NCBI GenBank assembly: GCA_027491115.1
Contig: JAIXWV010000020.1
Location: 165,975-229,974 of the forward strand
Reading direction: 5' to 3'
DNA: 64,000 bases
Source: Pseudomonadota bacterium
GTDB taxonomy: Bacteria > Bdellovibrionota > UBA1018 > CAIMNF01
Part shown: piece after piece, positions 18,594 to 27,308 of the stretch
Position numbering within the stretch: position 1 is the stretch's first letter
How the letters are laid out: each line of letters opens with the position of its first letter
Notes under the pieces: generated by a model
Told to the model about the DNA's origin: nothing
Database searches by the model: none
The model's input: the letters and a program-made list of their open reading frames with translations, nothing else
Made by a program: the position numbers and the translations under genes

Positions 18594-19696
18594 GTCTTGT
18601 CCCTCGCACGGATAGCAAGACCGATCGGTATCACGGCTTCAGGAGCGATACTGTCTAGGTACTCTTGACTCATTTTTTTCGGATCCCCTTGGATCCGCTC
18701 GAAAGGATTCACGATCTGCACCGAAACACCCACATACTCCTGGACGATCGGAATCATGCCTTGTGCCCGAGATCCTCCGCCCGACAGGTAAACGGTGGAC
18801 ACTGGGGGACCCAAATTCGAGGCGTTGTAGAAATCGATCGATCGCTTCAGCTCGGTACCGAGCACATGACACATCCTCGAGACGATCTCGGAAACCTCCT
18901 GCGGCAATGTCTCGGAAATCTTGAGCGTCTCTGCATCGACAAAAGTCGGGAGCTTCAATTCACGCTGAATCTCATTGGTGACATTGATGCCACCATAAGG
19001 AGCATCTTTGGTGAAGAGGGGGGATCCGTCGGCACAAATGGTCACTTTCGTACTCATTGCACCGATATCGGCGATCAGAACCGCCTCGTTTGGCGGAATC
19101 GTGTAATTTGATTCAAAACAGTTTTGTAGCGCAAACACCTCGACATCCATCACCTTGGTCTGGAGTCCGGCCTCTTCGATCACTCCAAGATACTGATCGA
19201 TGTAATCGTTCTTCACCGCAACGACGACAACTTCGAATTCATTCTTCTTAGTTTCACGAATGGTTTGATAGTCGATCACAACATCGTTGATATCGAACGG
19301 GATATACTGTTCAGCCTCCCAGTAAACCTGATCCTCGAGCTCTTTTTTGTTGTTCACGCTGATGGTGATATTCTTGATGATCACCCCGCTCCCCACCAGA
19401 GAGGAGCACACTTCTTTAGATTTGACTTTGGTCGCCGTCAAAGCTTCTTGAATGGCGAATGCGATGTTCGCCGCGTTCACCACTTCACGCTGATCCGAGA
19501 GGACCTCTTCAACCGGAATGTTGGCGTAGGCCGTCATCATCCAGGAGTTGGATTTCTTGCGTAATTCGACCAGCTTGACGCTCGACGCACCAATGCTGAG
19601 ACCCACATACGAACGACCAAGCATGAAAGAGAGGTCAATGCCCCCCTTCAAACGTGCGAGTAGACTACTTCCTGCCCTTCCTTGAGCGGATGCCAT
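18590..19696 (-). CDS. pilM: Type IV pilus actin-like ATPase PilM
   Basis: 368 aa cytoplasmic protein of the FtsA/MreB fold: VGLSIGASSVKLVELRKK (phosphate 1 loop), VLIADIGAMSTKVTICADG (phosphate 2) and VYLSGGGSRAQGM (adenosine loop). In the pilus it binds the PilN N-terminus and relays motor ATPase state. First gene of the pilMNOPQ set. A 46-bp gap separates it from the upstream GspH-like gene, and no strong Shine-Dalgarno is seen before ATG 19696. Confidence 0.95.
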   Translation of the reverse strand: MASAQGRAGSSLLARLKGGIDLSFMLGRSYVGLSIGASSVKLVELRKKSNSWMMTAYANIPVEEVLSDQREVVNAANIAFAIQEALTATKVKSKEVCSSLVGSGVIIKNITISVNNKKELEDQVYWEAEQYIPFDINDVVIDYQTIRETKKNEFEVVVVAVKNDYIDQYLGVIEEAGLQTKVMDVEVFALQNCFESNYTIPPNEAVLIADIGAMSTKVTICADGSPLFTKDAPYGGINVTNEIQRELKLPTFVDAETLKISETLPQEVSEIVSRMCHVLGTELKRSIDFYNASNLGPPVSTVYLSGGGSRAQGMIPIVQEYVGVSVQIVNPFERIQGDPKKMSQEYLDSIAPEAVIPIGLAIRARDKT

Positions 19697-19742
19697 GAAT
19701 ACCAGAGTATCGGGTTCGAGTAAGAATTACAATTCATTGACA

Positions 19743-20315
19743 CTAGTTTATGGAAATTTTTGCCGATTCGCCGTCGAGGATCACGTATGAGGCCCGATCC
19801 AGTCGACCCGCAGTCAAGTCATTGACTGGAACCACCACCACCACATTACGGACCGCCTGATTCAACTCGAGTCCGAACACTGGATCGAAACAGATTTCAT
19901 CAGTCGCCAAACCCAGGGAGTACCGGGCCGCCTCGGAACGCGAAAGAATGACCAACTCCTCGGACCTCAGGGTCCAGGTCCCCGGAGCGAGCTCCCTCAA
20001 CACCGGCCCACTTCCACATCGCTCCAGAACGTCCACCTGGTATTGACCACCACCGATAAACTTCAAGCGAACAGGACGTTTTTCCTGGATGGAAAGAGTT
20101 TTCACACGCTCCAGCTCAGTGGAGATCTCTCTCGCCGCCCGCAAGGACCTCCACTTGGGAAGGCGTTCCTTCACTACCGGTACCGCACAAAGGGAGAGGA
20201 ACAGGATGAGCGCCGATCCAAAAATGAGGAAGCGTTTCCGATTCTGCCGGATCCGGACCTGCTCATAGAGTTCAAAATCCCGCCACTGCACTTCTTCTTC
20301 TATAGGCCGATCCAT
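19743..20315 (-). CDS. GspH/FimT-like membrane-anchored protein lacking a prepilin motif
   Basis: 190 aa. About 28 polar residues precede one transmembrane segment (FLIFGSALILFLSLCAVPVV). The rest resembles the globular part of GspH/FimT minor pseudopilins: SLRAAREISTELERVKTLSIQEKRPVRLKF, then GGGQYQVDVLE and strand-rich sequence. There is no G|FTxxE processing site before the hydrophobic helix, so PilD should not cleave it. It overlaps pilD by 16 bp and precedes pilM, a slot that is empty in the M. xanthus cluster. It may be a permanently anchored pilus accessory. The family call is by pattern only. Confidence 0.55.
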   Translation of the reverse strand: MDRPIEEEVQWRDFELYEQVRIRQNRKRFLIFGSALILFLSLCAVPVVKERLPKWRSLRAAREISTELERVKTLSIQEKRPVRLKFIGGGQYQVDVLERCGSGPVLRELAPGTWTLRSEELVILSRSEAARYSLGLATDEICFDPVFGLELNQAVRNVVVVVPVNDLTAGRLDRASYVILDGESAKISIN

Positions 20316-21094
20316 GCTGACACCCCGAAAAAGAGTTCTACCAGAGCCCCGAAGACCAGGAAAGGCCCATAAGGAATCTGGGTCCTGAGCACCCCATCCT
20401 CCCCGCCGTCACCCTCCCCACGCCGCTTGGACCAGGCCGCCATCAACAACCCCACCAGGCTCCCTGTAATGGAACTGATCAATATGGCCGACCAGATCCC
20501 CCCGAACCCAAGAAACACTCCAATCGTTCCCATGAAGTTCACGTCTCCCCCGCCCAACCCCACCCGCCCGGTCAACTTCTCGTAGAGCAGGCCAAACAAA
20601 AAGAAAAAACCGAACCCAGCGACCGACGCAGCCACCAGCTCTCCAGGTCCGTGACGATAATCAGCAAAGCAAGTCAGAAGCCCCACCCCCCAACCACCAA
20701 AACTGAGGGTGTGAGGGATGATCCTGTGATCGAGATCGATGAAGGTGACTGCTATACCGATCGAAATAAATATCCAGATCCTGAGTTGATTCACCACCTG
20801 AATCCCATCAAGCGGCAGACCCAAGTAACTACCCCAAAACAAGAAAGCGGTCAGGAGCTCCACCAAAGGATAACGAGGAGAAATTTTTGTTCTGCACCCT
20901 GCACACTTTCCCCGGAGCACCAGGTACCCCAAAACTGGAAGGTTGTGAAACCATCGAATCGATGCTTTACAGGTGGGACATCGACTCCCGGGGTGCACAA
21001 TCGACTCTTCGAGCGGCAGTCGGTGGATGACCACATTCAAAAAACTTCCCAACACCAGACCAAGAATCACGACGAGGATCGATTCGATCATCAT
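20300..21094 (-). CDS. pilD: Prepilin peptidase / N-methyltransferase
   Basis: 264 aa polytopic membrane protein. It has the N-terminal LGLVLGSFLNVVIHRLP, paired cysteines CPTCKASIRWFHNLPVLGYLVLRGKCAGC and the aspartyl protease motif LGGGDVNFMGTIGVFLG; the other catalytic Asp lies in FIDLDHRIIPHTLSF. It cleaves and N-methylates the PilA leader and probably the Flp/TadE-like proteins encoded at 55745-56889. Overlaps pilI by 4 bp. Confidence 0.96.
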   Translation of the reverse strand: MMIESILVVILGLVLGSFLNVVIHRLPLEESIVHPGSRCPTCKASIRWFHNLPVLGYLVLRGKCAGCRTKISPRYPLVELLTAFLFWGSYLGLPLDGIQVVNQLRIWIFISIGIAVTFIDLDHRIIPHTLSFGGWGVGLLTCFADYRHGPGELVAASVAGFGFFFLFGLLYEKLTGRVGLGGGDVNFMGTIGVFLGFGGIWSAILISSITGSLVGLLMAAWSKRRGEGDGGEDGVLRTQIPYGPFLVFGALVELFFGVSAWIGL

Positions 21095-21870
21095 AGATTC
21101 TTCCTATAAAATACAGCGTTTCCAATGAGCATGAACAAGAGGGCCCACGCCAACCCGTACCCCATTCGCTGGATCAACTCAAATCCGCCGAGCGCCACAT
21201 CGTAATAGACCCGGGTATCCATCAACAAAACCTGCCCATTCGGAGTCAACTGCTTGAGCAATGAGAACACAGGGGATCCTTCACCAGCCTGATTCTTCAG
21301 AAAATCGAGCTGATCGTGATTGTGACTCAGAAACAAGTAGGCCATGCACACCATGACCGAAAGCCCCTGACGAAAAAACAACGACACCAGCATGGCGGTG
21401 GCTGAGACCACCCAGGACTCCACCCAGATCAGGAGTGTGGCCTGAATCAACGCCTCATTCACTCCACCCCCGGTCACACGAAGCGCAATCCATAAAACCA
21501 TCGTCAGGAGCAGCAGATTCACAGCACAAAACCAAAGGATCCCAAGCCACTTTCCAAAAAAATAACTGACTCTCGAGACCGGCCTTGAAAGAGGCAAATA
21601 GGCCACGCGTTGCTCCACCTCAGACCTGAGCAACCTGGCACCGGCTCCCCCTGCAACCAGATATACCGAAAGTGCATTGATCATGATCCCGAAGTGGAGC
21701 ATGACCCTGTCCTGATGACCGTAAACCAACAGGGCCGCTAGGTACCCGAAGAAGAGCAAAAACAAGGATACGAAAAAGATATTGTACAGAATTCGCTCGC
21801 GAAGCAGATCCTGAAACGCCTGAGCTGCCACGAACATGGTCTTTGTCAGATATGCACCACCCCGACTCAT
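21091..21870 (-). CDS. pilI: ABC transporter permease, PilI-like
   Basis: About 259 aa with six hydrophobic segments and the ABC-2 style layout (LYNIFFVSLFLLFFGYLAALLVYG through YGLAWALLFMLIGNAVFY). I start it at ATG 21870 (GGAGGG 7 nt upstream, ATGA overlap with pilH) instead of the GTG at 21885. It sits exactly where PilI lies in the M. xanthus order pilG-H-I-D, where these genes are needed for pilus assembly by an unclear route. Substrate unknown. The symbol rests on position and family. Confidence 0.8.
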   Translation of the reverse strand: MSRGGAYLTKTMFVAAQAFQDLLRERILYNIFFVSLFLLFFGYLAALLVYGHQDRVMLHFGIMINALSVYLVAGGAGARLLRSEVEQRVAYLPLSRPVSRVSYFFGKWLGILWFCAVNLLLLTMVLWIALRVTGGGVNEALIQATLLIWVESWVVSATAMLVSLFFRQGLSVMVCMAYLFLSHNHDQLDFLKNQAGEGSPVFSLLKQLTPNGQVLLMDTRVYYDVALGGFELIQRMGYGLAWALLFMLIGNAVFYRKNL

Positions 21871-22541
21871 GTGCGCGCCCTCCACTCCGAAACGGTTCCC
21901 CTGAACCGAATCTCGCCGTCTTCGAGAATTAAAACTTCATCAGCGAGCTGCTCGACATCCTCCATCACATGGGAGGAAAAGATGATGGTTTTTCCCGCAT
22001 CACTCCACTTGAGGATCTGGGCCTTGACCGACTCCCGGGACTCGGGATCGAGGCCGCTCATGGGCTCATCCAGAATCTTGATCTCCGGATTGCCGAGAGC
22101 AGCCTGGGCCAACACCGCCTTCTGCAGCATCCCTTTCGAAAAAGTGCTCAACGAATCGTCGAGGTGCCCACTCAATCCGACCTCTTGAGCGATTTGCTCA
22201 AACGCAGCTCGGTCTCGAGGCACTCCGGCCAAGCGGGCATGATAGTTCAATAGAGAACCGAATTCGTGATCCAGATTCAAGTACGGACGTTCGACCACAT
22301 ATCCCATTGCCGCGCGCGAACGCCAATCCTCGTTCGACCTCCCGAGGATACGAATTTCTCCTGCGGTCTGGTATTTCAGCCCGAGCAGAATGTGGAAAAA
22401 AGTAGTCTTCCCGGCACCATTGTGACCCAACACAGCGAAGACCTTCCCCCGCGGAATGGAAAAATCGAGACCTTTCAAGATGCGTTTCTTGCCAATGTCG
22501 AACTTGAGCCCGACAACTTCGATCGCGACTGATTCACTCAT
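21867..22541 (-). CDS. pilH: ABC transporter ATP-binding protein, PilH-like
   Basis: 224 aa single nucleotide-binding domain: Walker A GHNGAGKTT, a divergent signature STFSKGMLQK, Walker B IKILDEPMSGLDPESRE and switch histidine IIFSSHVMEDV. Partner of the permease downstream (4-bp overlap). It overlaps pilG by 8 bp. Position between pilG and pilI matches M. xanthus pilH. Confidence 0.88.
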   Translation of the reverse strand: MSESVAIEVVGLKFDIGKKRILKGLDFSIPRGKVFAVLGHNGAGKTTFFHILLGLKYQTAGEIRILGRSNEDWRSRAAMGYVVERPYLNLDHEFGSLLNYHARLAGVPRDRAAFEQIAQEVGLSGHLDDSLSTFSKGMLQKAVLAQAALGNPEIKILDEPMSGLDPESRESVKAQILKWSDAGKTIIFSSHVMEDVEQLADEVLILEDGEIRFRGTVSEWRART

Positions 22542-23214
22542 AAGCCTTGAGCTTCTCCTCGTATTTCTTCCTGACCGGACCGGGCTCAGTGGTGGAAACC
22601 ATCCATTTGAGCACTTTCACCGCGAGCTTCCGATCACCGTCTCCCTCCTGAAGCCATTTTTTCATGCTCTGCAAATAGGCTGGAGAACCGGGGGAATAAG
22701 CGGCTTTCAAATAGTCGTTGCGGGCCTGACCCCAATCATTCCGCATGAACGCGTTCACATACGCCCGATACAGGTACAGACTGTAAGGGTGGGTCCAGTA
22801 CCGCTTCGGAGGACTGGCCCGTTCATAGATCCGGATGCCTTTGTCGATAAACTCGAGAGCTGCAAAGGGGGCATCGAACAAACAGGAAAAATTGACCGCG
22901 GCTTGGTCATAAATCTCGTAAAAATACGGATCAAGCCCCGTAGAAAGCCGGTAAAATCCGACACTCTCCTTGAGTGCTTCGGCACCGTAGTTCCCCGACC
23001 CGATCAACTGAAGAGTACGAATCCAAAGGTAATCGTGAGCTGCCGGCCAGAACCCTCCGGAGATCAACCTAAAGAACTGCGGGGTCAACTGATAGTCCCC
23101 AGCCCGCAGCAAATGCGGCCGATCGAAATCAACTTCTTTAATTGATAAATAAAGAGGCAAGCAAAAAACGAGGGCGACAAGCGCCTGACGGTGAAAAACA
23201 CCTCGCCATTTCAT
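22534..23214 (-). CDS. pilG: PilG-like membrane-anchored helical protein
   Basis: About 226 aa from ATG 23214; the track ORF begins upstream. One N-terminal hydrophobic segment (HRQALVALVFCLPLYLSI) is followed by TPR-like helices (FYRLSTGLDPYFYEIYDQAAVNFSCLFDAPFAALEFIDKGIRIYERA and YLYRAYVNAFMRNDWGQARNDYLKAAY). It is in the pilG slot before the ABC genes pilH and pilI, and a membrane-tethered repeat protein fits that assignment. Sequence identity to PilG was not tested. It diverges from pilA, sharing a ~70-bp intergenic region. Confidence 0.6.
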   Translation of the reverse strand: MKWRGVFHRQALVALVFCLPLYLSIKEVDFDRPHLLRAGDYQLTPQFFRLISGGFWPAAHDYLWIRTLQLIGSGNYGAEALKESVGFYRLSTGLDPYFYEIYDQAAVNFSCLFDAPFAALEFIDKGIRIYERASPPKRYWTHPYSLYLYRAYVNAFMRNDWGQARNDYLKAAYSPGSPAYLQSMKKWLQEGDGDRKLAVKVLKWMVSTTEPGPVRKKYEEKLKAYE

Positions 23215-23272
23215 AAACTTGTCAATAGAATAAAGGTATGGGCGGACGTAGGGAAGCCCAAAATACCCTTTT

Positions 23273-23279
23273 AAGGAGG
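23273..23279 (+). promoter_or_regulatory. Strong ribosome-binding site that sets the pilA start
   Basis: AAGGAGG lies 8 nt before ATG 23288 but only 2 nt before ATG 23282, so the second ATG should be used. It fits a highly expressed pilin. I could not identify a convincing promoter in the 73 bp between pilG and pilA. Confidence 0.75.
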
Positions 23280-23287
23280 GGATGCAT

Positions 23288-23962
23288 ATGGAACGTAAAT
23301 GGAACGTAAAGAGTAATGCGGGTTTCACCTTGGTGGAACTCATGGTGGTCGTGGCAATCATTGGGATCTTGGCGACTCTCGCCGTACCTCAGTACAAAAA
23401 GTTCCAAGCGAAAAGCAGGCAAAGTGAGGCAAGGCTCTCTTTAGGGGGTGCCTACACCATTGAGCAGAGCTTTGCCGCAGAGAACTCCTCTTACACTCAG
23501 TGCTTGGGCCAAGCCGGCTATGCTCGGGATGGCGTAAAGTTCTACTATACAGTGGGATTTTCTGCCGATGGCGGCAACACTTGCGGACCGAATGGAGCCC
23601 TCTCCTGCGTTCGAACCAATTGGGTTTTCCTCCCTGCGACCCAGGCTTACTCGGACGTTGTGGCGAACGGTGCGGTGGAATGTACCGGTACTACAGCGAA
23701 CACCGATATCTTCTTAGCGACCGCAGCTGAGAACAGCGGCACCTTGACCGGCATCAACGCTACCACCGGTCGCACTCGGCTTAGCAGCACGGCAAACGCA
23801 GGCGGTAACGCAGCAGCTACTCTGACCCAACAAACCTTCACCATCGGAGCTTCAGGGAGCATCCTCACTGCTGGTGGAGCCTTGGCTCTTACCAATGGCT
23901 ACGATGGGTGGACCATCGACCAGAACAAGCAGCTGAGGAACACCCAGAGCGGTCTTCAGTAA
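23288..23962 (+). CDS. pilA: Major type IVa pilin PilA
   Basis: About 225 aa prepilin. A short basic leader MERKWNVKSNAG precedes the cleavage site G|FTLVELMVVVAIIGILATLAVPQY, with the conserved E5. The mature protein has a large Ala/Thr/Gly-rich globular domain with Cys pairs (TQCLGQ, NTCGPNGALSC, VECTG), longer than the ~150 aa typical of many PilA. It is transcribed against all neighbouring pil genes, unlike in M. xanthus, and has its own terminator. Substrate of PilD, PilB and PilT encoded around it. Confidence 0.96.
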   Translation: MERKWNVKSNAGFTLVELMVVVAIIGILATLAVPQYKKFQAKSRQSEARLSLGGAYTIEQSFAAENSSYTQCLGQAGYARDGVKFYYTVGFSADGGNTCGPNGALSCVRTNWVFLPATQAYSDVVANGAVECTGTTANTDIFLATAAENSGTLTGINATTGRTRLSSTANAGGNAAATLTQQTFTIGASGSILTAGGALALTNGYDGWTIDQNKQLRNTQSGLQ

Positions 23963-23985
23963 GCTCAGATCAAACGGATGATTCC

Positions 23986-24020
23986 AAAGCCCCCGGGTTC
24001 TGCCCGGGGGCTTTTTTATT
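23986..24020 (+). terminator. Rho-independent terminator after pilA
   Basis: A perfect GC-rich stem AGCCCCCGGG / CCCGGGGGCT with loop TTCTG is followed by TTTTTT. It lies 25 bp after the pilA stop and overlaps the last codons of the convergent PilR-like gene. Confidence 0.93.
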
Positions 24021-24966
24021 TCTCTAGAACCAACGCGTCCGCTTTTCCGGAGTCCTGTGCACTGAATACCAGTGCCTCGTGACGATAGAATCTTCTGACC
24101 TGTGAAAAGATTTCGTTAAGGTCCACTGGTCCTAGGCTGAAATCAGCCTTCAGTACCAACTCCCGGGGCTTTCCAAGCTCTTTTCGCGCAGCCAGAACCA
24201 TCTCTGGCGGTAAGGTGGTGATTTGAATGGAATGGCTCGACTCCAAAGTGCAAACCCTCTCTAGGATGTTCTCGAGCTCACGAATGTTCCCGGGCCATCG
24301 GTGAGCGAGAAGAATCTGCAAAGCTTCCGGAGCGAAACCCTCGAGCTGACGCTGATACTTTTCATTGTAGCGCTTCAAGAAGAACAGTGCGAGCTCCTCG
24401 ACATCACCAGCCCGTGTCCGGAGCGGTGGAGTCTCAAGAAGGATCACATTGAGCCGGTAATAAAGGTCCTCGCGGAAAGTCCCCTTCTTTACGGCGTCCT
24501 CGAGATTCCGATTGGTGGCGGCGACAATTCTGACATCGATCTTGATATTGTCATTGCCCCCCACTCGCCTGATCGAGCGGTCTTGAAGGGCCCTCAGGAG
24601 CTTCACCTGCATAGTAAGTGGCAACTCACCCACCTCGTCAAGAAACAAGGTTCCTCCGTCGGCCACTTGGAACAAACCTTCTTTGTCCGCGACGGCTCCT
24701 GTAAAACTTCCTTTTTTATGTCCGAACAGTTCGCTCTCAATCAAGGTTTCTGGAATTGCGCCGCAATTGACCGCAACAAAAGGGCCACTTTTGACCGGAC
24801 TGAGCTCGTGTAGCGCCCTTGCCACAAGCTCCTTTCCTGTTCCGCTCTCTCCGATGATCAAGACATTGGTCTTCGAGGGAGCGACTCTTTCGATCATTTT
24901 CTTCAGAGCGGCCACCTGAGGTGACTTGCCCAACAAAGGTCGTTTGATCTCATCTATTGCTGCCAT
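24016..24966 (-). CDS. pilR: PilR-like sigma-54 activator reduced to the AAA+ domain
   Basis: About 316 aa. The sequence is a complete AAA+ enhancer-binding domain: Walker A GESGTGKE, loop GSFTGA, Walker B GGTLFLDEVGELP, and RWPGNIRELENILERVCTLE. There is no receiver domain before it and no Fis-type helix-turn-helix after it; the last ~40 residues (GPVDLNEIFSQVRRFYRHEALVF) look unlike one. It holds the pilR position between pilC and pilA, but pilS is missing. ATG 24966 has GGAGGAG 7 nt upstream; the track start is a GTG at 24972. Such proteins can act from solution without DNA binding (FlgR of Helicobacter). The pilR symbol is positional. Confidence 0.75.
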   Translation of the reverse strand: MAAIDEIKRPLLGKSPQVAALKKMIERVAPSKTNVLIIGESGTGKELVARALHELSPVKSGPFVAVNCGAIPETLIESELFGHKKGSFTGAVADKEGLFQVADGGTLFLDEVGELPLTMQVKLLRALQDRSIRRVGGNDNIKIDVRIVAATNRNLEDAVKKGTFREDLYYRLNVILLETPPLRTRAGDVEELALFFLKRYNEKYQRQLEGFAPEALQILLAHRWPGNIRELENILERVCTLESSHSIQITTLPPEMVLAARKELGKPRELVLKADFSLGPVDLNEIFSQVRRFYRHEALVFSAQDSGKADALVLEK

Positions 24967-24968
24967 GA

Positions 24969-26210
24969 TCACTCTCCTCCGCCGCCTGCACTGCCTGCCA
25001 TCTGGAAAATCGGTAAGTACATCGAGATCATCAATCCACCCACAATCCCACCCATGACCACCAACATCACGGGCTCGATGAGTTTCAGCATGCCTTGGAT
25101 CGCATTTTCCACTTCTTCTTCATAGAACTCGGCGATTTTCTCGAGCATTTTGTCGAGATTTCCGGTGTTCTCACCCACCGAGCTCATCTGGATGCACATC
25201 CGCGGAAAGAGCTTGGGAAACTTAGACATTGCTGCCGTGAAGCTGGCTCCGAGTTCGACGTCTTTCTTCATCTCGGTGATCGCGTCTTCGAACGCGACAT
25301 GGGTCGCTGCCGCTTTGCAAATCTCGAGTCCGTCGACAATCGGTACACCTGATGCAAGCAGGGTCGCCAAGGTCCGAGTGAAGCGGGCGACACCGCTCTT
25401 CACGATCAAGGGACCTGTGAGGGGCAGACCCAGTGCAATGTTTTGCATCACGATCCGACCCTCGTTGGTACGCAAATAAGACCTCAGCATGTAAAACCCG
25501 ATCCCGAGCATCCCGAGAATGGTCATGAAGTTGTCGATCACTGCGTGGGACAACCACAAGACCACCTTGGTCGGGGCCGGCATCTCTCCACCACTGCTAA
25601 TAATCATCGCCTCAAACTTGGGAATCACTACAGTGAGCATGAGAGTGATTACCCCGAGGGCGATCACCGTCACAGATATCGGGTAAGTCATCGAGCTCTT
25701 CAAGAGCTTCTTGAGTCGATAGGAATTCTCGAGGTACTTGCCGATCCGCTTCAGCATCACGTCGAGCGTTCCGGAAGACTCGCCTGCACGGACGAGTGCC
25801 ACGAAGACCCTCTCGAAAGTATTAGGGTACATCGCAAAGCACTCCCATAGGAAACTACCGCCGTTGATCCGTTCTTTGCAGGCTCCGAGAATCCGACGGA
25901 GTGTCGGATCCGTTTCCTGTTCGTGAAACAGTTCAATGGCCTGAATCAGCGGAACTCCGGAAGTGATCATGGTCTGAAGCTGCCGGATGAAGTTCATCAG
26001 GCGCTCGACATTGACCGTGTCCGAACCGCCAGCCAGACCCTTGATGGCCGTACCGACGTTGATCTGGGTCAGGGATGCTTTGGCGATCTTGTTAGGACGT
26101 AGGCCCTGGCCCCGCAAGGCCATGCGAACCTCGCCCTCGTTGCTGGCCTCCATCTTCCCTTCGACTTTTTTCCCCGCTTTGTCCGAGGCAATGTAGACAA
26201 ATTCAGGCAT
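24969..26210 (-). CDS. pilC: Type IV pilus platform protein PilC
   Basis: 413 aa GspF-family inner-membrane protein: two repeated T2SSF cytoplasmic domains (FIRQLQTMITSGVPLIQAIELF and FTRTLATLLASGVPIVDGLEIC) and three transmembrane segments (PISVTVIALGVITLMLTVVIP, MTILGMLGIGFYML, MLVVMGGIVGGLMISMYLPIF). It is the rotor platform on which PilB and PilT act. The 12-bp gap to pilT and tight spacing to the PilR-like gene suggest one transcript. Confidence 0.97.
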   Translation of the reverse strand: MPEFVYIASDKAGKKVEGKMEASNEGEVRMALRGQGLRPNKIAKASLTQINVGTAIKGLAGGSDTVNVERLMNFIRQLQTMITSGVPLIQAIELFHEQETDPTLRRILGACKERINGGSFLWECFAMYPNTFERVFVALVRAGESSGTLDVMLKRIGKYLENSYRLKKLLKSSMTYPISVTVIALGVITLMLTVVIPKFEAMIISSGGEMPAPTKVVLWLSHAVIDNFMTILGMLGIGFYMLRSYLRTNEGRIVMQNIALGLPLTGPLIVKSGVARFTRTLATLLASGVPIVDGLEICKAAATHVAFEDAITEMKKDVELGASFTAAMSKFPKLFPRMCIQMSSVGENTGNLDKMLEKIAEFYEEEVENAIQGMLKLIEPVMLVVMGGIVGGLMISMYLPIFQMAGSAGGGGE

Positions 26211-26222
26211 TCAGCATTCTCC

Positions 26223-27284
26223 TCAGACCATCTTTCCGAGTTCGTCGGGCATGTGACTGTATGCCATGGCGTCAGCCTTGGTCAGATTGCCTTTACGAAC
26301 TAGCTCGGCGAGCGACTGATTCATGGTCTGCATCCCGGTACCGGCCTGGCCCGCCTGCATGGCACCGTAAACCTGGTGCATTTTGTCCTCACGGATCAGA
26401 TTCCGAATGGCTGTGTTGGGAGCCAAGAGCTCGAATGCGGCAGAACGTCCGGATTTCCCCGAGTTCGGAACCAATTGTTGGGTCAGTACGCCGATCAGTG
26501 TGGCAGCGAGCAACTGGCGGATCTGGGGCTGCTGGTGCGGAGGAAACACGTTCACCACCCGTGCGATCGTCTGAACAGCGCTGTTCGTGTGCATCGTACC
26601 GAACACCATGTGACCGGTCTCAGCGGCGGTCAAAGCCATTTCGATGGTCTCCAGATCCCGCAACTCTCCCACCAGAATGAAGTCCGGGTCCTGACGAAGA
26701 GCGTGCTTGAGTGCGTCGTGGAAGGTGTGGGAATCCGCACCGATCTCTCGTTGGTTGACAATGCAGTTCTTGTGCTGGTGGACGAATTCGATCGGATCCT
26801 CGAATGTGAGAATGTGTCCGTTGTCTTCACGATTCAAAAGGTCGATGATGGCCGCGAGGGAGGTGGACTTACCCGAGCCGGTAGGGCCGGTGACCAGGAA
26901 CAAACCGTTCGGCTGTTTGACAATCTTTCTGATCGCATCAGGGAGACTGAGTTTGTCGAACTCGGGAATGTTCACCGGAATTTTCCTGAAGACAGCTCCC
27001 ATCGATCCACGCTGAAAGAACAGGTTTCCCCGGAATCGAGCCACATCCTTCACACCGAACGAGAAGTCGAGTTCGTTCGAGGTCTCGAAAGTCTTCTTCT
27101 GCTGCTCTGTTAGAATCTCGTAGACCAGTTCCTTGATCGAATCAGGAGTGAGGGGGTCCGTCTTGGCTTTCATGAGCTTGCCGTGGATCCTGAACTGCGG
27201 CGGAGTGTTGCAGGTGATGTGCAAGTCGGACGCGTCCTGATCCACCATCGCCCGGAGCAATGCTGTGAGTGTCAGCTTTCCCAT
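26223..27284 (-). CDS. pilT: Pilus retraction ATPase PilT
   Basis: 353 aa hexameric ATPase. It has an N-terminal PAS-like domain (LLRAMVDQDASDLHI), Walker A GPTGSGKS, Asp box, Walker B DPDFILVGELRDLETIEMAL, His box GHMVFGTMHTNSA, and a C-terminal AIRNLIRE motif like the AIRNLIRE signature required for retraction. It depolymerises the pilus to power twitching motility. Confidence 0.97.
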   Translation of the reverse strand: MGKLTLTALLRAMVDQDASDLHITCNTPPQFRIHGKLMKAKTDPLTPDSIKELVYEILTEQQKKTFETSNELDFSFGVKDVARFRGNLFFQRGSMGAVFRKIPVNIPEFDKLSLPDAIRKIVKQPNGLFLVTGPTGSGKSTSLAAIIDLLNREDNGHILTFEDPIEFVHQHKNCIVNQREIGADSHTFHDALKHALRQDPDFILVGELRDLETIEMALTAAETGHMVFGTMHTNSAVQTIARVVNVFPPHQQPQIRQLLAATLIGVLTQQLVPNSGKSGRSAAFELLAPNTAIRNLIREDKMHQVYGAMQAGQAGTGMQTMNQSLAELVRKGNLTKADAMAYSHMPDELGKMV

Positions 27285-27308
27285 TGTACCGTCCTTTTCA
27301 TGAATGCC

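Noticed and set aside
23215-23281. Possible sigma-54 promoter for pilA
   Set aside because: One GG-N10-GC pair exists (GGACGTAGGGAAGC), but the flanking TGGCAC and TTGC bases are absent, so it is not a credible match.
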